From contig RCNN01000281.1 of the NCBI GenBank assembly GCA_003667245.1, forward strand, positions 1 to 46,584: a stretch of 46,584 bases of DNA. The letters are read 5' to 3'. The position numbers were made by a program, and so were the translations under genes. Below the pieces are notes generated by a model. That model had not been told where the DNA came from. It made no database searches and saw only the letters and a list, made by a program, of their open reading frames with translations. Each line of letters begins with the position of its first letter. The stretch's first letter is position 1. The stretch is from Heterostelium multicystogenum. Taxonomy: Eukaryota; Evosea; Eumycetozoa; Acytosteliales; Acytosteliaceae. Positions 1 to 12,300 of this stretch are shown here, one piece after another.

Positions 1-67
1 GACCTTTCCGTCGTTGTCCTTATCGTAGATGCAAAACATTTCAGCAATTTGATCGTTTTGAGGCCAT
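1..67 (-). CDS. mlcE: Myosin essential light chain, N-terminal fragment
   Basis: The minus strand from the window edge encodes the first EF-hand of a calmodulin-superfamily protein, ending at the edge in IYDKDNDGKV, a canonical calcium-loop sequence. The preceding residues (DQIAEMF) and the closeness to the N-terminus resemble the dictyostelid essential light chain of myosin II, which binds the heavy-chain neck and supports cytokinesis and contractility. A start codon at 67-65 would give M-A-S-N-D-Q-I, the right length and style for this family, but only if the A-run at 56-59 has three bases instead of four. As written, that frame hits a stop after eight codons. The only in-frame alternative start is ATG at 39-37, inside the EF-hand helix, which would be unusual. 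Other EF-hand proteins (calmodulin-like, centrin) are possible, since only about 20 residues are visible. Confidence 0.6.
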
Positions 68-1063
68 TTTTATTTAAATATGTGTAGTTTTAGATTTTAT
101 CTCTAGAGATTATTATATATAATAAATACAAGTTTGTTTTGTTTGTTAGGTGAGAAAGCTAAGGTGCTGATGAAATATTTCTTGATTGAATATCTATAGA
201 TACAATTAAAAAAATATGTATATTTATATTATTATTATATATTGGTGATTTATGAAATGTGTTTTATTATTACAACAAAGGAAAGGTGGAGTTTGAGAGT
301 GAGAAGAAAAAAAAAAAAGGTAAAGGGTAAATAAATATTAATCAAAAGCAGGGTGGAATGAAATGGAAAATGGCACCTGAATTCTGAAAAAAAAAATTCA
401 AATTAATTTTGATAATTATAAAATTTGGTGTTTTTGCTACTGACTAATCATATGTTTTTGTTAGGTGCTGTTGCTGCTCATGTTTGAATTTTAATTTTTC
501 ATGTAAAATTGGTTTATCAAATGGGTTTTTTAATTTTCAAAAAAAAACCAAAATCATCACATTAATAATATTTAATAATAATATATTGTTTTTTTTTAAA
601 ATTGATGGTGGGGTTGAGTTGAATAATTATGAAAAATATAATTTTATCATTGAAAGTAATGGAAAGTTGGGTATTATAATGATGGATGGTGGTTGGCGAC
701 GATTTTTATGAATGAGAATAAATTTAGATCAGGTGGTGATGGGGCTCTAAACAAAATACACTATTATTTTAGGATCTTTTGTTGTTGTGATGCATGATAT
801 AATGCATGTCAATCGTTGCATTACTCTCCCAATTACTTTTTAACAGAATTAATAAGATTTGTTATTTGCCTGAAAAGTTAGGTACCGACAACTGAATGAT
901 TGGATTAATCCATGATGGTTTCGATTTTCACTTGCTTGCTCTACTAGTACTATGACTTCTTCTATAATTTATAACAGATAGATATAATATTGTTGTATAA
1001 CTATTTTCTAATTGTAGATTAATCATAGATGATGTCAAGATGGATGTTGTGTTAAACAGGTTT
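68..1063. other. AT-rich intergenic DNA upstream of the light chain gene
   Basis: This is promoter and intergenic DNA. It is strongly AT-rich, with runs of T and A and two copies of a TTTGTTAGGTG-type word near 143 and 460. A 75-codon open frame at 484-711 is AT-driven low-complexity sequence and is not supported as a gene. I see no RNA gene here. Confidence 0.5.
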
Positions 1064-1930
1064 TTATTTTATTGCTTTTTTTGTTTGATTTTTGTTTTTT
1101 AGGAGATGAGAAAGAAAGGGGGTGCATTCTTGGTTTGTCTGCTTTTGTTGTGGTTGTTGGAAGATGCAGATGCGTTGGCAAGTCTGACGTAAAATGATGG
1201 ATTTTGGAGCTGCTTCTTGAGTTTCGAATGAAAGTGATTTCTTGATATTGTCAATCATTTTGAGTTTCTTGGCACAGTTCTCAAATTGTTGAACAGTTCT
1301 GAGAGCAATTCCATTTTGCTGGAAGTTGATAAAGCAGAATCTATTGTAAAATTGTATCAGAGTTTGGTTCCTATAGGTTTTTTTTTTGTTTTAGACCTGC
1401 TTACCCTTTGTTCCAATGAGGCTCAACTGATTCTTTACCGCAGAAGTGAAAAGGTAGAGGAGCTTTTCAATTCTAAGCTTCTTGAGTGATTCATTGTGGT
1501 TCAAGTCATCCAACTTGACGCCACCAATGAATATTCTCTTTTTGATTTTGTCCTTTTTGTTGTATTTATTGGACTTGCTGTTGTTTTTACATGGATTGGA
1601 AGTGTAGTTGTCGTTCTTCAACGTCGGATGTCATTGCAATGTCACTGCAACCTGATTGTGAAGAGAGATCGGAGATTGAAGAAAGAGTCCATTTCGACTT
1701 CAAAATCACTCCATAGCAATTTCTGGAATTTTGGAAGAGGTTCAGAATGAATGATCCACTGCTACTGTCACATTCGCTCTTGTTGCTATGGTCCTTCTCA
1801 GTGGTACTGAAGTTACTATTGAATGGATAGAGAATAGAGAACATTGAGCATAGTGAATACTCCTTATCGTTGTATTTACGATCGTGCTCTATCGAAGCAC
1901 ACTTCGAGTTGTCATTGTTATTGTTATTTT
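1064..1930 (-). CDS. Disrupted hypothetical protein with RRM-like signatures
   Basis: Three consecutive minus-strand segments have coding character although the frame is interrupted. The first (about 1930-1587) is Ser/Asn/Asp-rich. The second (about 1605-1391) contains KKRIFIGGV, which resembles an RNP2 motif. The third (about 1390-1064) contains NRFCFINFQ, which resembles RNP1, followed by a Lys-rich helix-like region. The spacing of about 60 residues between the two motifs suits one RRM with a long loop. A frame change is needed near 1605, and an in-frame TAA lies at 1388-1390 next to a run of ten T (1378-1387). A GTAAGC...CTATAG pair at 1404-1371 would be a 34-nt intron, but it does not restore the frame. 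The start is unclear: an N-rich in-frame segment extends upstream of the ATG near 1844. The RRM assignment is an inference and the specific function is unknown. Confidence 0.35.
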
Positions 1931-2451
1931 ATATGTTTTTCATTGTTTGATTGAATAGTATAGTTTGTTTCTGAGGATCCAGCACCCAAATTCATTCAAC
2001 CAAATAGAGCAAATAATTAATATTATTTTTAAGTGTTGTTAATTTAGTATTAAATCTAAGTTGATATTATTCTAATATATATTATTTATATATATATATT
2101 AAATTAAATGTAACTTATGACTGAAAAGTGTTTTGATTTGAGGTTGGTTTTGTTTTATACCTAAAGTTGTTTAAGATCCAGAAAAAAGGGATTGAAAAAT
2201 TAATTAATTCTGAAAAAAAAATGAAAAAATTTATTAAATTATTCTCAAATTTTGATGGAATGTAGTTGGTGCCATTGTGATACTTTTAAATGTGGTAGAT
2301 TTGGTTCAGATCACCAACCACAACGGGGTGAGCCATAATCAAAAATTCAAAGATGATTTTTTTTTTGGTTATTTTTAACAAGATTGATTTATGCTTGTAG
2401 TGTAATAATGGAAAATTTGAAGTTTATTGAAGTTCCACAGGGTTTTGGGGT

Positions 2452-4673
2452 TTATTTTACAGCAAGATTGGCAAGTGGTTCAATTGCCTCAGAGTCGGTG
2501 GTGTTGATGATGTTGTAGGAAGTTAGACCAGCACAGGTTGCGGTGGTTGTCTTTGGATCGATGGGTGAATGGAGGTGTTGATGAGGTTCTTGACTTGGTA
2601 GGTGAAAGTGTTCCTGAGGAGGCTGAGTGGCGAGGTGTTGCTGAGGCAGCCAGGTTGGCAGTGGCTATCTTGGTTGTGTTGTCGAGAAGCATTTGTTGGA
2701 TCTCACCGACGAGATTCGCTAATTTTGACAATCGACTGTGCATCACTCTTGATGTATGCGGCAATGTCACGCATTGGAATTGGCATGCTAGAGAGTGTGT
2801 TGTTACGTGAGAGTCCCACCTTGAAGAGATTGAATCCGTGGAGTGTGGTGGAGTTGTCGTCCCACTCGAGTTTTTTCAAGGGCAAAATTTGGATTGAAGC
2901 AGCTTTCCAAGTGCAGCAGCACCGACATCTCCAATAGAGTGTCCGCTAATATCGAGCTCCTTCAGTGTCGAGTTGTAGAAGAGTGAGCAAATGATTGGGA
3001 GAAGGTCTCCCTTCAACTGTGATTTGGATCCACCCTGGAGAATAAGTGTCTTGATTGCGTTGTAGGTTCTCGACTTCTTTTTCAATCAGGTTGATAATCG
3101 ACTCGATAGCAGTGGAATCTGGATTTGCTACGTCTGTTGAAATTGTTGGAGAGATTGAGTGTCTTAAGTGAGGTGTGGTTTGAAAGGAGATCGCATATTG
3201 TGGAAATGCCCTCATCACCCAAATCATTGTCCGATATGGTTGAGTACTTCGAGCTTGGATAGGTTGCCTTCGCCAAAGATCTCCTGTAGAACTTCAATTG
3301 GGATCTGACATCGAGACAAATTGAGAGTTGAAAGGTGCAGTGAGTTGTTGAGGAAACGCACCATATCCAAGTGAAGTGAGTCTTTCTTAATAATACGATT
3401 GCCACTGTTGTCAAAGGCAGATAGAGTGGTACACTTTTTCAGTTGATGGAAGAGTGGTTGGGTGCTGCCAATCATCAGTGTTCTCAGTGATTTTTGATTT
3501 AACCAAAAAGTTTTGAAATTGCGCTTGATCCTTCAGACTCAAGCTTATTTCCACCAATGTCCAAGTATCTCAAAGTGCTGAATAGCTTGATCGCTGACAC
3601 CGAGTGCGTCACCTAAAGATGACATTGCTGATCTTCCTACAGAGCATCCACTCAAAATCAAGGAGGTCAAAGAGAATTGGGAAGACTTTATCATTTTCTG
3701 CTATTGCAACCATGCCTTTATCCTTTTGAGAAGTCAATTAGTAAGTTACCCATCTAGATCACTGTACAGCTGCAACTTACTTCAATTTGATTGTTACCAA
3801 GATCCAATTCCTTTAGTGGTAATGCTTTGTTTGATACAATGGCGTCAATCAGTTTCTCACATGCTGAGCGATCTAGACCAACTCCGTTGAGAACAACCTT
3901 TTCAAATGAGGTCGATTGCTGGAGTAAACTAATGATTGATCCAATGCATTCATTTGAGAGTTTGATACCTTTGATATTGAATGAAGTAAACCAAGAGTTG
4001 ATGGCGAGCGCTGCCATCAATGGTCTAGCATCACCAGTGATAAGTCTGTCTTTTTTGAAGAAGAATCCATAGTCAAACTCCTTGCAGTCAGTTCCTGCCA
4101 AAATGTATTCGATATGCCATGTTACTTCTGAAATGGGCTGTACATTCATGTAATCGCACATAGAGTAGTAGGTGAGTGAGAGTCCGCCGCATGGACCAAT
4201 CTCGGGTGTGACTGCGTTGGGTGAAGAGTAGATTTCAGCAACTCTGGTGTCGGGTGTCACGGTTATCTTTCATACGATTGGTCTTCATTCCAGGGAAGTT
4301 AAGTGTAAATAAGTAGTCCATTGCAAGGACGATCTCAGCCGAGTCATTCGATGAGTCGACACCAAATACCAGTGGTTCTTTGCCCTGGTCCTGTCTGAAC
4401 TTTATCTGCACTTCTTTGGGTTATCTGACTTGACCTCCATAACATCCAAAAAGTGGTAGTCCATTTCCAGTTTTCCACCGACCTTGAAGAACAATATTCT
4501 CTTGTTTCCAATCAAAAAGAACAGCTTTTAGCTTTCTTTCCCTTGACCTCTATCTTTTTGTAATAAATTCTCTTCCTCATTCTTTTGGTTTAATACAATA
4601 TCTATATTTTCTATAATATTGTCAAAAGTTTATGTGTTAAAATATTTCTGTCTTTCGAAAGTGTTGAGACCAT
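2452..4673 (-). CDS. carmil: CARMIL homolog (capping protein/Arp2/3/myosin I linker), multiply frame-broken
   Basis: CARMIL proteins bind and regulate actin capping protein and link it to Arp2/3 and class I myosins at the leading edge. Reading across frames from ATG 4673-4671 gives the family layout in order: a PH-like N-terminus with IEVKGKK (about 4540) and the VKSDNPKK region; a helical linker with GPCGGLSL and INSWFTSFNIKGIKLS (4260-3781); then a long LRR array including LKELDLGNNQIE, LDIGGNKL, LKTLNLSNNFN and LKELDISGHSIGD; and the family-typical MPIPMRD segment (about 2780) after the last repeat. A Ser/Thr/Pro-rich tail follows and ends near 2489 or 2452. One normal intron is clear at 3780-3723 (GTAAGT donor, TACTAATTGAC branch). 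At least ten one-base frame changes are needed, many in short homopolymers (for example 4526-4529, 3694-3697, 3238-3239, 3078-3082). It is either a sequence of poor local quality or a very young pseudogene. Confidence 0.85.
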
Positions 4674-6262
4674 TTAAAAAATATTTACTTCTTTCTACAA
4701 CTGTTAGAATATCCATATTTATTTATCTCTTTATTTGGTGATAGGGTAGTGTGACTAATATTATTCGTGTGTATGTTGCTTTGATAATTTATAATTGAGG
4801 ATCAATGAATTTAAACGATCAACCAATAAATCAATATCTTAAGATTTAATTGATGATAAAATGTTACAGTAAAAACAAAAGTTGAATTTATACAAATCTA
4901 TAATTATAGATTTAAGAATGATATATCTAACCACCTTCTAGATTTATACTATCAAAGATATTATTATTATTGATTCATACAAGTATAGATATATGACTTA
5001 TTTAACTATATTGTAATTTATTTATAATCTTAGATTGTTTGCTTTATTGTTTATATTTTATCTATCTATCTATCTAGTTCGTTGTTATTACCTAATTAAT
5101 TAGTGTTTGATTTTCCAATGAATGCCAACATAACTTATTTATTATGATTTTTTAATTAAAATATTATTAGCAACACAGGGTTTTTTTGTGAAAATTTGGT
5201 TATTATAATGGGTGGGGTTATTTGATCAATCACTTTAAATAATAATACAATTTGCCTGCAAATTCATTTAAAAAAATAAATTTATTTTAAAATTGATGTA
5301 TTTCTTATTAAAAAACAACACTCAAACAAACATCTATCAAAATTACGATCTTTGGTCCAAAAGACTTGAAGTGCAATGAATTACAACAACAAAATGACAA
5401 CAACGACAATAGAAACAGTTCAATTAATAACAATAATCATCGAGTAGAGCTCATTCGTCAATCATATATAATTGCACTAGTACTTTAAAAGTTTTTTTCT
5501 GTGATTGATTGACCTATGTTATTCATTATGCAATCTTGAAATTAAAAATTCATGTCTGATAGATAGCAGTTATTCAACTCCAAACAAAAATTGCTGTCTA
5601 TCAACTTTTCTATAAGTTGCACCAATGATGTGAGCAAATTGATATCACAGTTTGATTGCTGTTAAATTCCACTATAATACAGAAATGACATCAATTTGAA
5701 GTTAGTATTGCTGGATCTGAAGTCTGGAGATAGACATTGAAAACTTGACCTTATCCAATTGTTTAGTTAGCTTGTTGTTGAGCTTTGTTGTACATTGTTG
5801 ACTTTATGCAATATATCAATAGAAATCCTTAACAACACTGTCAACAATAATAGCAATGAATGTTAAGCTTTAAATATCAAGAATAATAAAATTTCCTATT
5901 TATTTGTTTACCAATCCGTTGAAACTACAGTTGAAGTTACCAAAGTTATAATTAACAAAGTGTAAGTTATGCAAACAATGAAACAAACATTGTAAACAAA
6001 ACAATAATCATAAAAGTTATTTAAAAGTAATCAACCATTCATTTCCTCTCATTATAATTCTACAAACACATAACTTGCCAGTCAACAACAAGTCGAATAA
6101 TACATTATTGGTATCATCGCTGATTTTCCAAACAATAAATTGTAGTCGAAAGAATACTATGGTATGCCATACCAAATAAATGAATGAATCACAATTTACA
6201 CTATTGAATTCTTAACACCCATCGCGCATCTCTCTCTCTAATATTTGATATTCTAAATGCGT

Positions 6263-6303
6263 ATTGCTATGTTGAAGCTATCGGTACCAATAGCTTTAGC
6301 AAT
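6263..6303. other. Near-perfect two-part hairpin
   Basis: ATTGCTA (6263-6269) pairs with TAGCAAT (6297-6303), and AAGCTAT (6275-6281) pairs with ATAGCTT (6290-6296). The two stems are contiguous on the 3' side and separated by a five-base bulge (TGTTG) on the 5' side. The loop contains the palindrome GGTACC. The local GC content is higher than the surroundings. It could be a structured RNA, a protein-binding site or a remnant of a mobile element; nothing nearby distinguishes these. Confidence 0.55.
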
Positions 6304-7923
6304 TGTCACAAATTTAGAATAATATTATACTATTTTTTCATCATTGCCATTTTTGGATACATTACAATAATATTTATATGTCTAGTATTTGGTTACTTTG
6401 TATACTAAAGTTGGAATGTTGTCTCTCCGATGTCCGACAGTCACACTCGATTTAAATCAATATAACAAAACATCTACCAAAATATTTTATTGGCATGGAA
6501 ATTAGACCTTGTACATTTATGGCAATGGACAATAATAATCCAAAACTAACATCATAACATTATTATTAATATTCTCTCTTGAGATTGGTGTTGGTGTTGT
6601 TGTTGTTGTTAGTTATTCATGGTTATAAAATATAATTTATGATTTATAGTAGTTTTAAAAAATAGTTGTTTTGAGAGTTATCTTGATGAAGATGCAAATT
6701 GATTATAATCAGCAGTTTGCTTTAGCATATCAGTATTCGAATATTCCACCAGCAATATGAGGAACAACAATAGCAACAACAACAACAGTAGCAGCATCAG
6801 TATATCTAATAGAATGAGTTAGATTGGATATCGATTTTGGATGAATTGGCAAGAAAATTCTTTCCTGAATTGGTGATAGGATAAAACTGGAGCACAGTTT
6901 TATTAATAAGTGAGAGTTGTTTTCTGAACATTGGATACAATAGCAACGCACACTCTCCTTGTTGTTAATGTATAATTAATAATATTATTGTCATTGATGA
7001 CATCCAATATAAAAGAAAAATTATTATTATGATTATGTTGCACAATCAATTCGGTGAGTTGTTATCATGAGTACATTTAACTCTCCTCATTCCATTACAT
7101 ATAAATTTATATCATTTACATGTCAACTGTATCTCATCTCATACAATCATTTGATCTAGTCGAACCTTATATTCGCATTCATTATCATTTTCATCAATCA
7201 ATAGACATATATATATATAGCTGAGTGTGTTGCATCATAAGGGTGGTTTAGTTTATCAAATTTATCGTCAAAAGCCCTTCCAAAATCGTTCTGGATTAAA
7301 TAATTTAGTTTCAGTGCTGGTGCTAGTGTTTTACCTTAATCGAACAATGTTTTCTATCTGGATAAAAATACGTTCATCAGTACACTAATATGGTCTTTAT
7401 ATGCAATAGGTGTAAAGATATTGTTATTGAGGTTACCATATATGTTGTTTCTGGTTGATTTGAAATCTGTTGTTTTTTCTTGTTATTATTCACCAATCAA
7501 CAACCTATTTCATCTGAGAGTAGAAATAATATATTATTAAGCAAAGACCACATATCATCAACAACAATGATACTAGTGTCCTCAATAAATTAACATATAC
7601 TGTTGTTAATATTATATGTTACTGTCTGTATGTGATGTTAATTCATATTAATTGCTTCTCAATCATCTCTTTAAAAAATTTCGATGGAAGTAGTAGAACA
7701 TCACTCTATGCCAAATTGATGATGGTGCAAGATTAGTATATCCTTTACATTTCCAAATAAACTCATCTCATCTAAACACCACACAATCACTTGCCACCAG
7801 CAAAACCCCCACATCAAACTATTCGTATTCAAGTATGAAAACTCACATATACACACCACTCAAATTTAGTGATGATGTTGCTGATTATAAGTTTATTATG
7901 GTTGGTAGTGAATTGTTACTTCA

Positions 7924-8001
7924 GTCAATCAATCACAATCAATCAATCAATCAATCATATATCCATCAATCAATCAATAATCAATAATCAATCAATCAAT
8001 C
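7924..8001. repeat. (AATC)n tetranucleotide repeat, imperfect
   Basis: Tandem AATC units with a few interruptions. Similar shorter tracts occur near 11680, 25943, 26590 and 37651-37690, so this is a genome-wide low-complexity feature and not a local element. Confidence 0.85.
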
Positions 8002-8888
8002 TTTCCATTCGTATTGTGAATATTCACTATAGTGAGTTTATATTAAACAATTGTATTGTATATGGTTGATTGATCAATCAGCAACACAATACAGGCATAT
8101 GATCATGAATTGTAGAGTTATCCTAAATAAATAATATTTAAAAGGAATGTCCATTTTGAATGAGGTGGGTTGTTGTTGTTGTTTCTGCTGTTGCTGCTGT
8201 TTGTTTTCACTACAAATATAAAAATATGAACTCCTTCCCCAGTCCATACTACATAGAGTCGATTAATATTGCAAATGACTGTGTCAACCACAAATTTAAT
8301 TAACGCCATAGCCATCATAATAAATAAAATACCTTTATGTATATGTATATCTTATCTATTTTGATTTGAATATATTACTAAATTATATATCACGCTTTGT
8401 TAGTCCACATCTATGTTACTACACCTACTATTCCTGGCACATTATTGTCAGCAATTTTGAAGCTGATTTAAAGATTTTATCTTTCTCACATCCTGTTCAC
8501 TGGAACCAAAGTTGTGTAGATGTAAATCATAATGGTTGGAATTAATTGATAAGAGGGAGGACATATTATATATCAATTAAAATTTAAGTTTGTGTTACTA
8601 GTGGAGTGAATGAAGTTGGATTTTATGTTGTGTTGTTGTTGTTGTTTCTGTTGTTGTTCTTAATGTTGATTTTTATTAATTTTATTTTATTTTTGATGCT
8701 TTATTGGCAATTGCTATATAATAGTTGCTGATTTAAATGCTATTATTGTTTCATTTTTTTGGTAGTTTGGGTGAGCAAACTCATTAAATCATAGTTGTTC
8801 CAATCATCCACCAAAAAAGTATTAAATTTGTCTTTTATGAAGTCTAAATATAAGATACCTTTCAAACAAAACCTTTTTTCTATACCAT

Positions 8889-9310
8889 AATCTATTAATT
8901 AACTCTATAATCTCTCCCAAAAGACCTAGCCTTCAAACTGCATTTCCAAAATCAGTTTATATTCTCTAAAATCTGTGGAAAACAATAATAATCTGGTTAA
9001 TTTATTATTAACATCAAAATATCTAAGAACTCCAGGGTAATACTCAATAGTTCCAATCTTTACCAAACCTTTCAGAATCATCTGTAAGGATCAATAATTA
9101 TTCTGCCAAATCCGGAGTTAAAGCGGACGCAATCATTTTTTCTGTAGTTTTCGATCAAAAATTTACAGAACTCTCTATAGGTAAGAAATTATAATATTAT
9201 AATTATAATATTATTTTCATCAGAATAGTCTAGAAGTTCAAGTAGATAGGTCAAACCTATCTTTTTAGTTTCTCATCAACATATAGTACTGGAAAACAAT
9301 TGTTAGTTTG
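8889..9310 (-). pseudogene. Decayed or frame-broken coding remnant of unknown family
   Basis: The minus strand shows stretches of ordinary-looking protein separated by frame changes. From upstream to downstream these are VDEKLK / IGLTYLLELLDYSDENN (about 9282-9215), REFCKFLIENYRKNDCVRFN (about 9176-9118), and ILKGLVKIGTIEYYPGVLRY onward through FREYKLILEMQFE (about 9079-8936). Local GC is above the surrounding intergenic DNA. The first junction is explained by one missing A in a short A-run near 9265. A perfect all-A/T 24-bp palindrome (9191-9214) sits inside. No start codon, complete exon structure or known domain can be assigned. It may be a small gene with sequence errors or a pseudogene. 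Confidence 0.35.
9191..9214. repeat. Perfect 24-bp A/T palindrome
   Basis: ATAATATTATAA is followed directly by its own reverse complement. In DNA this AT-rich such palindromes can arise by chance, but it interrupts an otherwise coding-like stretch. Confidence 0.6.
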
Positions 9311-12300
9311 ATGTATCTCATACAAATAGTTTTAGTATCATATCGGTATTTTACTTTCCATAATATTAGTTACATTGGATTAATAGCTAGTATTTTGGTT
9401 TGAGCCTTGACTTATATGGATATTCCTTTTTAATAGATGTATTTTTAGTGTTGCTATTCGTCTATCAATAATCAAATATCCTTCCATTTGTTGCATATAT
9501 CGTCAACATTTTATAAATCACACCACAGACACCAGCACCATTACCAGCAACACCACCACTGTGTTAATACTTAAAGTATACTAAACTCAACTGCATAAAC
9601 ATAAATGAAATCATATATAGTTATTCTCATAAAAATACAAACCACCATCACGATAAAATAATCACAGCTACCACTAATAATTCGAATCATTAATTACCAT
9701 GTTGCAATACTAGTACGAACATACACATCGCTTTAAAGAGATCTTATTAAAATATATTCATTAATCTATAGATTTGACGAATATGTATATCCTCAAAACC
9801 ATATGTTCAACTACTTAAAAATAATATAACCAATATAAAAATTGATAAAATTTTGGACACCACATGTTATACGAGGATATATGTATGACCAATGTTGATT
9901 GATTGAAGTGTGTTCAATCAAATAATTCAACACCACTACTACCACCGCCTGTTGTTTTCAAAAATACTTCCACTAAATATATTCATCAATACCCCCAAGA
10001 ACCACATATAAAATGGTGGTGAGTAGTGAGTTGGAGCGCAAGGTAAATACATCAAGCTTATCCATAGTAATATTATTGGTGCTCTCATTACCTACGTGTA
10101 TATAATACTCAACAGTAACACTAGTAAAGTGTTGATTTTTTCCACCAATGAGTGTTCATCAAAGTGAAGTTGGTAATACTTATATTTGATGTTATTATTA
10201 TTGTTGTTGTTCCTCAACTCCAGCTCAATCAATATCAAACACACCATCTTGTATTATTGAATTTTAAAAATAGTCAGAACCAAGTTATTATAATATGGAA
10301 TCACATTTGGTAATACATATATATTTCATGATCAGTGATCAAGAAGTGATTCTGCTTCACCCGATTTAAACTCTTTTTGATCTTCCCACACATGGTAAAT
10401 ACACAACAAAATCATACATATCTAAATAACATTTATTTTTATAAACTTACAAAAAAAAGAACCAATCAGATTTCCACTTCTCAATCGATTCACTGAAAAA
10501 GATGTTAGTTTGGCTGTGCTGATGAGAGGAGAATTGATTGATTAGTTTACTTTACAAAATTTTAATTAAAAATAATGTTTGAATTGTTGTTATTGTTCAC
10601 TATTGCAGTGTCATAATTGATATTGAAACAAATTGGAAAATACGTGGCCAACTTTTTCATTAATTACTATTCTTTTGTTAATTCCTATTTCCTTAATCAT
10701 TGCAAATTTCAAATTAAAATTCTATTGCTTTAAAACTTTAATGAAATGGTTAGTATAGGTTGTCTACCCCAAAGATATCGGCGATTATACCAAGTGGTTA
10801 TTTGACTTGGAATTCCATATTGTTTTCTTTTAAAATATCATAGGATATCAAGCTTTTCTTTTGGATGTTTAATCACTCTAACAATCTATACAGCTATATT
10901 TTTATTCAAAAAATTATATGATTTATCTTTAGATCAATTCCAAAAACTTAATTTATCATCAAAGATTTCATTCAGTTATAAATTATCTTTTTTATTATAA
11001 AATAGAGATTAGATTAATATGACACCAATTAAAACAACATTTTTCAAATGAATTCAATCTAAAGGATACAAGGAAACAACAATCTTCAATATGGAGTATG
11101 GTAGTGTGTAGTTATAGTAGTAGCAGATGTTGTTTCTTCCAAAATTGTTTTAAAAATTTCCGTCAAAAATTAAGAATGGTAATCCTAATTTCATTATGGT
11201 TGAATATCGTATCGTCTAAGGTTAAACCTTTACTATCCACAGTTGCAGCTTGTAATATTGTGGTATTCAATATCTCAATCACCAACGGACACCTAGATGT
11301 TTTAAATATTAAACTAACCTATCAAACCAATCACACCATCTTTACTCGATCCTCCAAAACTCATGAATCGTCGTTAATTTATTATATATTTGTTTTGTAT
11401 AGCTTCACCGTCAATTAATTTCACACATCAACTAAATACTTTATAAATATATATTTATATTTTAAATAATATTTGTGTTGGTGATGGTTATCGTTGTCAA
11501 CAGGTTTGGTTGATAAAATATATTTGACACAATTTCTCTGTAACAACCAAGCAGGAATATCAAATTCATAACAAACAAGAGTAATTTCTTCAAATAATAA
11601 TAGTAATAATAATATATTACTAATAAATATACTCAATTCAACAACTCAACTCAAATCAATTCAAATCAAACCAATCAAAACAAATCAATCAATCAATCAA
11701 ATTATTAATAGATTTTAAAAGTAGAGTTTATTTAAAGAGTTATCAAATACTCTTTCATACTCATATAACACTTTTAAAAGTATGTGGTAATACTACTACG
11801 GGGTAAGTTAGCTTGGTTGGTAGATGTTGTTGGTGTGTGTTGTTTTTCCATATGGTTTGATTGATTTCATTCATTTTGCTAGTGAGTGTGTGTTTGTGGT
11901 GTTGGTGATAGATGGAATTTTTATATTTGAGTGGTAAAGTTGGTTGATGAGTGTATGTATGTCTTTGGTGAAGAAGTATAGATGTAGATATAGATGCAGA
12001 AGTTGTTTGTGTATGTTTTTAAAAAGTTGAAAGTGATAGAGGAGTGAAGAAAAAAGGAAAGAAAAAAGAGTGTTTGCTTTGTGGCAGGTAAATTAATAGA
12101 AGTATCCAAAACCAGCTTTTGCTTTCCTTCCTCTAAATCCAAATAACCATACAAGCACCAATATTATAATATCATGTGATATATCGCATGAAGCAAAGAT
12201 GGCTGTCTAGCAGACATTTCCATTTCATTTGTTTAGAACAACATCTGTATCAACTACCTCAAGTTTCAAATATTTTACAAAAGTAAACTCTTAAAACTTT

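Larger units (their letters stand above)
4674..8888. other. Long AT-rich intergenic region
   Basis: No confident gene was found. It holds AT-rich DNA with CAA/CAAT-rich tracts, a hairpin at 6263-6303 and an (AATC)n tract at 7924-8001. An open frame without ATG at about 5310-5487 (+) reads IFGPKDLKCNELQQQ and then an Asn-rich run. It resembles coding DNA of this organism but has no start, splice partner or recognisable domain. Confidence 0.5.

Noticed and set aside
484..711. A 75-codon plus-strand open frame.
   Set aside because: Asn/Phe/Ile/Lys-dominated translation of AT-rich DNA, with no domain and no splice context.
2457..2466. TTACAGCAA word resembling the conserved motif of dictyostelid class I small RNAs.
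   Set aside because: It lies at the CARMIL stop codon region, without the partner motif or an upstream promoter element.
7924..8001. Regularly spaced AATC units, considered as a CRISPR-like array.
   Set aside because: It is a simple tetranucleotide microsatellite in eukaryotic nuclear DNA, with no spacers.
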